A stretch of 64,000 nt of DNA from Isoetes taiwanensis (taxonomy: Eukaryota; Streptophyta; Lycopodiopsida; Isoetales; Isoetaceae): positions 1,921,927 through 1,985,926 of the forward strand of contig JAJEKV010000001.1 in NCBI GenBank assembly GCA_021234155.1, given 5' to 3'. Position 1 is the first letter of the stretch. Every line of letters starts with the position of its first letter. The notes beneath the pieces are model-generated. The model made no database searches. It was not told the origin of the DNA and worked only from the letters and a program-made list of their open reading frames with translations. Positions 57,096-64,000 of the stretch are shown here, piece after piece. A program made the position numbers and the translations under genes.

Positions 57096-57263
57096 CCAAA
57101 ATAAGAGCCAGTCCGACACCTGCAACGCTTGAGAGCAAGAATAGGTTTTGTACGTACGAAATCTAAATTCCTGACATATAAAGTTAAAAAATATATATAT
57201 TTTTTGAAAAATATATTTTACATATTTTTTAGTCGTCGGCCGAATTTGTTTTTTTTCGTCGCG

Positions 57264-57395
57264 AGACCTTCTAAACGGCGTATGCAAAGTTTTTTCGCGT
57301 ACGGGAAACAGTAAAAACCACGTACGCAGAAAAAAAAAATCGCTTCCGCGTACGCGCTTTATACTGTTTCGCGTACGCGGTTTAGAAGGTTTCAT
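57264..57395. repeat. GC-rich imperfect hairpin with repeated CGCGTACGCG-like motifs
   Basis: CCTTCTAAACGGCGTATGC at 57268 pairs with GCGTACGCGGTTTAGAAGG at 57372. Inside, CGCGTACGGGAAACAGTA pairs with TACTGTTTCGCGTACGCG. The motif (C)GCGTACGC(G), itself a palindrome, occurs four to five times. It lies in an AT-rich setting (57180-57250). Confidence 0.7.
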
Positions 57396-57417
57396 GTAAG
57401 CAATTGTAGGAATTCTT

Positions 57418-57600
57418 CACATGTAGATCACTCTTGTACCGGATGCGAAGCTGACTAGCAAAGCTCCCTATAGGATGAGCACCCTAGAGCTAGCAGATCT
57501 AAAGGAGCAATTGTAGGAATTGTTAGAATTTGGGTTCATTCTTGAGAGGCAGGGCGACACCATCGCCCTAGGAGGTGTCGGCTCCATATCTGGCCCACTC
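57418..57600 (+). pseudogene. Ty3/gypsy pol remnant, right part
   Basis: ITLVPDAKLTSKAPYRMSTL, ELADLKEQL, a TAG, then ELLEFGFILERQG. This is the start of the Ty3/gypsy RT (PGAxPxxxxPYRxSPxELxELKxQLxELLxxGFI). It would follow the block at 51750-51825 directly, so one pol gene was split by the LTR and its contents. Confidence 0.7.
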
Positions 57601-57829
57601 AAAGTGACCGACTAATAGGCCTAGCCCGCTATGGATCCCAAGTAGCCGCGCTCAGCAGGGAACTCCATCCGCCACTAGCCTCGTTGTATGGTTCTAAGTC
57701 ACATCATAACCCCCATAGCTAGGTTGGTTCCTATGCACAAGCCGAAGATAATAGGATTTGCCACGTGGAGGCAGCAAACAAATTTAATAATCAATCTTAG
57801 ATTATTATATTTATACAGAAGAAGAATGT

Positions 57830-58815
57830 TTGGATGTATATGTGCCTTCTTTTCCTTATGGAAGTTGCAGCTATGGAGAGTTGCAGCAAAAATCAGCCAT
57901 AACAGCAAGTCAATCAGCATGTTTGAAGGATAAAGAGGTCTCACATAATGTTTTCAAAGTGCCTTCTTGCATGGATACAATTGCCAAATCTGATGTGGAG
58001 CAATTAAAGCATGTTGGCAGCCATGACAGTCCAAGATTTGAATGTTTTAGCTACAAAACACATGAGGCCAGCATATAGTTGAGGAGTTTGAGCATGTTCT
58101 CTTGCATGATATTGTTAAGTTTGAGCAGCCAAGTAGTTGTTGTCATGAAAAAGAGAGTGACAGATGCATGAGCAGCCCTGAGTTTGAGACTTTTCATGCA
58201 TGTGAAACTTTTTTGGATGATGATGAACCATTATTGTGTGGATTAAAAGTGGAAGTCATTGATATTTTGGCATTTGAGCAGTTTAGGGATATGTTACATG
58301 CTCTTGAATCTAGTGACAGTCATGACAACAGCCCTCTTTATGAGATTTTCAGATTTGAAACATGTACACCAGCTGGAAAGACAGATGAGTATGATCTTTA
58401 CATGCCTCAAATAGAGAAATTTGTTTGCTTTGATGATTTAATGCCAAACTATGAGCTAGAATTGATAGTTTTTGATGGTTTGATAAATGAAGTGTGCATA
58501 GAATGGATCAAACCTGAGTTTCAGCTTTGTAACAGTCCCAAAAAGTCTGAGAATCATGGAAAATCAGTCCCTTGCATGTTAGAGCATGGAAGTATGAAAA
58601 AATTGAGTAAGTTTGAGCATGAATATATGATGAGCAATGAGAAATTGGACATGGATAGTTTCTTATCTCAGTTTGCAGCAGCTAAGGATGTTCATAAAGG
58701 TTTGTCATCATCATTTGAGACTAGTAAATTGGCTGGAACATTCCATTTCAGCAGATATTATTATGTCACATCCAATTTGCCTCCGTTACATGCTGCTAGA
58801 GTCATTTTTGAGTAG
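57830..58815 (+). CDS. Unrecognised protein, two frames
   Basis: I do not recognise it. 57830-58078 and 58102-58815 (237 codons from an ATG) follow each other with a TAG at 58076 and a frame change. The protein is rich in Phe, Glu, Asp, His and Cys. It has loosely repeated phrases: SHDSPRFECFSYKTHEA, SHDNSPLYEIFRFETC, and FEHVLLHDIVKFEQ or FEQFRDMLHALE-like pieces. It follows a gypsy RT remnant on the same strand, so it may be part of a retroelement. It could also be a decayed host gene. Confidence 0.4.
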
Positions 58816-60480
58816 GTTATTAGCTTGTGGCATGTTTTTTGGCCACTATCCTTGATGATATTACATGTTATCAGCATCCTACCATTTGGAAAATGCATAT
58901 GTGACAGAGTTGGAGTTGGATGAAGCATGTACCATTCCATGATGTAGTCCAAAGCAAGACTTTACTTTAGCGCTACAGTAATACATGTGCTCATCATCAG
59001 AACATGTTTGCACATGTGAACATATCATACATTGCTCATTCTATCATAGTCCCATCATCCCATCATGTCCACACATGTGCACATCTCATTGGCCATGTTC
59101 CCACATCATTTTCCATCTCCACATCTCATTTGCCATGTACACATAAGTCCCATCATGTCCACACCATGTACACATCATTCCCAACCATTCATCTCAAGTT
59201 ACCATCATGCCTCCATATGGCACCTCTATTTTGCTAACTATACATTCATTTGTCATGCAGGTCCACCACATTCATAGTTCCATGATCATTTGCACATCAT
59301 TTGGCCTCCTACCATACTATCTTGCTCTTCTTTCTCATGAAAACCCATGTTGCCAACCATTTTTCCTCATTGGCAACCATCAAGGGCTCTTGTGAATTCA
59401 CATCTAGTTCAAGAGGTTGAGGGATCAGCCTGTCCTTCTTTGTTTGGCATGATGCTGCCACATTTTGGCAGCATAGAAGAGCCATGTGCATGAACTACAC
59501 CTTTGGCTAACATTTGGTTTGAGACATGTGTGCATGAGCTAATCAAGCAACAAAATTGAAGACATCTACCTTTGAAGACTCTTAGAAGACATTTGCGATA
59601 AAGAACCAAGGGAGAACATTGATTGGGTATCATACAAGTATGGCAATGAAGTTGAGATTCAAGCAAGAAGAATTGAGCTTAGTGTGAAGACCCCTCAAGA
59701 TTAAAGTTTGGATGATCCCTCAAGATTCATTGGTATGTGGCTAGATCCAAGTCCTTTTGGCATGAATTCTATTTCCCAAGACTTCTTTCATATTCCTACT
59801 ACCTTAATCCCATCCATGAGACACCCTACATGCTTCATGATTCACATTTACATGCTTCATCATCATCAGTATTGTCAGGTATGTTTTGTACGGTATGGGT
59901 ATTTTACGTACTTAACGTATTAATACCGGATGCATACCTCTTATTTAAAAAGTACTTTAAATACGTTTTTTGAAATTATAAAATACTTATTAAATATGTA
60001 ATGAGTTTGTCTTGAGATTCCTGCAACTAAAGAATACAATCAGCAACATGCTGCTCATACTCACACAAAGCTTGCCGAGAAGATTGGGGTGCACGATAAT
60101 GAACATCGTGAGGAATGGAAGCCCTGGAGTGTTGTTTGGGATCTGATGGAGTAGCCTTGGCTGAATGATGAGAAGAAGAGATAAATTATGGGAGAGGTCT
60201 TGTGTGGGGAGGGAGCCCAAACTTCTTCTTGAACAACATTAAGGTTCTGTGGCTGAGAAGTCTCTTCTATAAGCTCTTTGATAGCTGTGATCTTAGAAGG
60301 GACCTTTATAGAGGCATGTGAGAGAGACGTTGCTTGATACGTGGAAACTATACTTGGGACCGGAAGGCACTGGTTGATGAGAGCCTAAAAATGAGTACCC
60401 ATCGCAGAGTGAGGACTAGAGCCTGGTGCTTTTCGAAGGCAGTCAAGTTCTTTGAACATGCACTGCAGCAAAAGATAAGG
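58816..60480. other. No gene seen; CATCAT-rich tract
   Basis: 59000-59260 is low complexity, built on CCATCATGTCCACA and CACATCAT phrases. 59580-59960 and 60000-60480 show short frames with no motif. Confidence 0.45.
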
Positions 60481-60954
60481 CTAGTCAACAGACGTATCTG
60501 AATGAATAGCGACAATTGCTATGTTGAAGAAATATTTGTTGATGTGTGTGTTCTTGACAGAATATTCGAAAAACTTTCTCCATAGAAACTTAACAAAAGA
60601 TTCATAATACTTAGCAAAAATGGTCACTTTCATGGAAGTGGTAAAGTAGGAGATATCTATATACGGTGTAACATCATAGTCTTGCAAGTCTGACCATCCC
60701 AAAGAATTGGGTGTGCTGACAAGCTGAAAGACCTTTGAGACGTGTGTCTGATTAATAAGGAATTGAGTGCCATCCACCAGAGTCTGAAAACCCATGGGAG
60801 TACTAACCAGATGTGCGACAAATTGACGCAGTTGCCCTGGATTGGGAACAGGAAGTTCTTGGTCCGCAGAATTTGCAAGGCCTGCCCTAGCCATAATGAC
60901 ACAATTGATACCTTGCAAAGGCACAGGAAGAGTGGCAGTGGAGAAACTTACCAT
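60481..60954 (-). CDS. Unrecognised 157-residue protein
   Basis: ATG at 60954-60952, or a second ATG 20 codons in that reads MARAGLANSADQELPVPNPG. The middle (FQTLVDGTQFLINQTHVSKV, then DYDVTPYIDISYF) looks folded, and the C-terminus is hydrophobic and aromatic. GGTAAGTTTC right after the first ATG looks like a splice donor. It lies downstream of a gypsy integrase on the same strand and may be part of that element. Down to 62004 I see no other gene. Confidence 0.35.
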   Translation of the reverse strand: MVSFSTATLPVPLQGINCVIMARAGLANSADQELPVPNPGQLRQFVAHLVSTPMGFQTLVDGTQFLINQTHVSKVFQLVSTPNSLGWSDLQDYDVTPYIDISYFTTSMKVTIFAKYYESFVKFLWRKFFEYSVKNTHINKYFFNIAIVAIHSDTSVD

Positions 60955-62004
60955 GGAAAAAGCAGTAGCCGCTATTGGTGTGGGTTGTATGCAGAGTGCT
61001 GAAATGGAAAGAAGCAGCCATGGCGATGAGAACGTTGAGATGCTGAACGTGACTGGCAGTTTGTAGTGTAGTTTTTATGTAGATTCAGAGTAGAAATTAG
61101 TGACATTGAAAGAGACAGGTGGCAGGCATCGGTGAGACTCGGTGAGACTTGGAGAGTGAATGAGAATTTTTCTAAGTCCCAACAAGAGGCAGAGGAAGGG
61201 CACGATATCTGACGAGACAAGGCGGAGAATTGCTGACAGGACACTGGCATGAGGGGAGGGCAGCATAATTAACAGTGGCAACGTAGAGGAGCATAGGGTT
61301 TAATAGCACTCGTCCAGTCGGTGAAATAATGAAAGGTAGCAACGTTTGCGGCATGGTATGGTAATTTAAAAAATCCTTAAAAGGATGAGGAAGGGACGTA
61401 TGGAATGATGGCAAATGTGCCATTTGGTAGAGCGTTAAGCAGGTGGCCTATATAAGAGTAGACTGGGATGGAGTGAAAGGACCACCCGTCGAGCGCCATG
61501 AAGCTCCATAATGCTATGCCCAGCAACTGTATGGAATGACTGACCTGTCGAAGGAATAATCTAGACATCTGGAAGCGGGAGAATCATGGGATACCCATGG
61601 ATGGATGGCTAGAAGGGATGCAAAGAACCTCTGATTATCTGAATGTGATGATCACCTATGTTGGCATCCCGGATAGGAATATCATATCCTTTGCGTCTGT
61701 GCTGCAACAAATCTGGAATAAGGATTGAAGTTATATAATAGGTAGCGCCAGTAGATATAGAGGAAAAAACTATGTAAACCGTTGTTTGGAATATAGATGT
61801 TTTGCCTCAAATTGCTATGTCCCGTTTTATTGGTAGAGGAGAACAATCATTTGTGTGAAATTGTTTAAGACGAAATCCATTAACCAAAGATGGAAGTGGA
61901 ATGCCATCCAACTCGGTGACACCCGGGTATATGTCTATTTAATCTCATAAGATCCTAACCATTAAAGTTTAAGTTTGCCCGGATGGTGCACGTATCTAGA
62001 ATGA

Positions 62005-62820
62005 TTAAAGTAGAACTAAATCACCCTCCTTGAACTCTTTTGTTTTAATCTTGTGATCGTGCCATGATTTTTTTAACTGGTGCTTTGCCAGGACACAGAA
62101 ATAAGCATCTCCTCGAATTTCATCCAGTTGTTGAAGTTGATAAACACGTTCTCTAAGAATAGAATATAATAGAATAGATTTTTTTAACGTCCACGGAGAC
62201 CAATAGGTCATGGGACCCATACAATGGGCTAGTACGCCTCGAAAGGTTTTCAAGGGAAAAACCTTTGCAGTAATGATGATACTAGACAATCAGAGATAAT
62301 GACTACTGAGGGCTCAGTAATTGACGACGTTCATCTAGAACCTCAAGTATGTATAATGCCAAGTCATGTACAGATGGTGCTCTGAGAAGTTGTGGAAGCG
62401 TGGAATGGAACATGAGGATTAGATGAGGTAACTAACTGAAATCTTAGTGTTGGTAGAACGTATTCGAAAGGCATCAAGGCTTCTTGACCATAAACAAGTT
62501 TGAAGGATGTTTGACCGTAGCAATTTTGTAGGTAGTGTTGTAAGCCCATAGAACAATCGGTAGTTTTTTATGCCAATCTTTCGAGAAGCATCACAAATTT
62601 CCTTGAGAATAGATATGAGTGTTTTGTTGGTACTTTCTGCGAGACATTGCCGTAAGAATAATTGATGATGAATATGAAGATAATCGGTGAGCTCTTTAAT
62701 GATGTGATTGAAAAAATGAACACCATGATCATTAACAAGTTCCAACCAGAGTTATTGATGCCTCTTTGTTGCAGCTATATTATGTCCGGAAACACAATTT
62801 CAATCCGACCAAACTATCAT
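62005..62820 (-). pseudogene. Ty3/gypsy integrase remnant
   Basis: Minus-strand frames read ELVNDHGVHFFNHIIKELTD, then RQCLAESTNKTLISILKEI, which carries the second Asp and the catalytic Glu. In another frame YGQTSFKLVYGQEALMPFEY follows. At 62005-62289 comes RVYQLQQLDEIRGDAYFC and then EFKEGDLVLL, the C-terminal GPY/F-type region. Several frameshifts. It is a different family from the 5901-19418 element. Confidence 0.8.
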
Positions 62821-64000
62821 GCTGACAGACAGGAACTGGTGCATGAAAATAATGCGGGTGAGCCCCTCGACTGCTACAGGCTCGAAAGGAGACTGCAGAA
62901 GAGAGCTCTGCCTGCTTGTAAAGGAGACGGCCCCAGAATCAGCCGGAATTTACCAGCCGGGTATCTTGGTAAACATGAGGATGGTTAGCAAGAGCGGTCG
63001 CGATGATTGGATCCGGGTGGTCTGTGAGGACACTATGCAGCAGAGAATAATTGTCTACTATGTGGACTGGAAGTTTTATGATCCCACTGTGATGTCTGCT
63101 AGTATCGCAAATGTAGCTGGTTCGGCGAGGAAGCAAGGCTGGGCATTGCCATCATACAACAGCTTTGAAGAAGCTGACATCAAAGGTCCACAAGAAATCT
63201 TGAGGGGTTTTATGATTCTTCGCAATCGTTTGAACGAGTCGAAAAACTCGGCTTCATTCGTTGTCAAGGCATTAGCCCAGCAGAAACTACCCGTCATTGT
63301 GGACACGGCCTGGCTAAAAACAGTTAGCAGGAAGAAGACAAGACAAACTAGGGAGGCAGCTGCAGCTGCAGCCAAAAAAGACTCCTCATCTGCTACTGAG
63401 GATGTTCGCCAGGAAACTGAGCAAGGAAAGGCGGCGGACAAGGGGAAAGTTAAGAGAAAGGATCACGAAGATCCTGAGAAGGAAAAGAAAGAAAAGAAGG
63501 AAAAAGAAAGAAAGGAAAAAGAAAAGAAGGAAAAACAGGAAAAGAAAGAGGAAGGAAAGGAAAGAAAAGGTAAGGGACGGAAAAGGGCAGAAGGAAGGAA
63601 AGGTGGGACAGGAAAAGGAGGGAAAGGAAGTGGAGACAGAGGAAATGGAAGGGAAAAAGAAGAAGAAGAAGCACATGCTAGAGACCTCTGAGAAGGATAG
63701 GACACCTAAAAAACAAAGAAGACAGACTCAGAGTCATAGCCTTGCTGGAAGTCCAATACGGACGGAGAGGAGCGACGAGCAGGCCAGAAGTGGTGAAGTT
63801 CCTCCTAGCCCATCACATATCTAGAAGACTGCGGGCACACCGGCCAAAAGGATCACCATTCAGAAGCCAGAGCGTAAGCTTACATTAAGAATAGTTCAAC
63901 ACTTGCTCGAGGTGCCTGCAAATCTTAAGGTGGAAAGGTCTGAAGAGGAAAAGACGTCAGAGAACACACTGCAAAAAATCTTTGACCACCGGCATCTGTT
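62819..64000 (+). CDS. Unrecognised Lys/Glu-rich protein, cut by the window end
   Basis: An ATG at 62819 opens 290 codons, and a likelier start is the ATG pair at 62975-62984. The first half looks folded (GRDDWIRVVCEDTMQQRIIV, YYVDWKFYDP, GFMILRNRLNESKNSASFVV). From residue 185 it becomes Ala-, then Lys/Glu-rich (KEKKEKKEKERKEKEKKEK), a charged single-helix type tract. The frame shifts inside this tract. In the new frame it passes a TAG at 63822 and stays open to the window end (RITIQKPERKLTLRIVQHLL). It may be a gag-type protein of another retroelement. No domain is named. Confidence 0.4.

Noticed and set aside
63386..63705. Phe/Ser/Leu-rich minus-strand frames that look like membrane proteins
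   Set aside because: They are the reverse complement of the Lys/Glu codon run.

Overview
This window is nuclear DNA from a land plant. It carries a spliced JAZ (TIFY/Jas) jasmonate-repressor gene with normal plant introns and G-boxes upstream. Most of the rest is nested plant retroelements: L1-like LINEs and chromodomain Ty3/gypsy. I cannot name the species. Sparse genes and deep nesting suggest a large genome, and the divergent JAZ would fit a non-flowering vascular plant, but that is inference.

Layout. 1-2306: 3' end of a poly-A LINE (family B). 2399-2929: an unrecognised Cys-rich ORF. 3430-21872: a second kind of LINE (family A), split by a 13.5 kb minus-strand Ty3/gypsy element (5901-19418). 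21873-24897: another family-B LINE, abutting tail-to-tail a minus-strand relic of a LINE-ORF1 (DUF4283-like) element (24901-26790). 26.8-34.4 kb: quiet AT-rich DNA with a Helitron-like terminus, a possible spliced gene and a small LINE relic. 34958-36407: the JAZ gene, minus strand, six exons. Its upstream 2.3 kb is repeated about 5 kb away (41303-45420), without the coding region. 43-47 kb: foldback/MITE elements with long inverted repeats. 48960-50883: an ORF1-only retroelement with 16-bp target-site duplications. 51.5-57.6 kb: a gypsy pol split by an LTR, which is itself split by a MITE and a LINE; that LINE's reverse transcriptase is split again by a foldback element. 57.8-64 kb: unrecognised ORFs and a decayed gypsy integrase.

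Most unusual content. The gypsy element carries 4.4 kb of extra sequence between its primer-binding site and gag. This holds two units with the same plan: a pair of nested palindromes, a TATA box, an ORF, then AT-rich DNA. One ORF starts at its first ATG with MALTKQTARKP, which after Met removal matches the histone H3 tail in register (Lys4 and Lys9 in place, R2 to L, S10 to P); it continues as a very basic protein. The other ORF encodes a protein with a strongly acidic segment. The same element encodes a chromodomain, the module class that reads methylated H3K9. A retroelement-encoded histone H3 tail mimic is the strongest candidate here for an undescribed system.

Limits: all calls come from reading the sequence, with no database search. 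Intron positions, element ends and family names are my own inference. Some gene-like starts in the window are not ATG, and I did not trust those.
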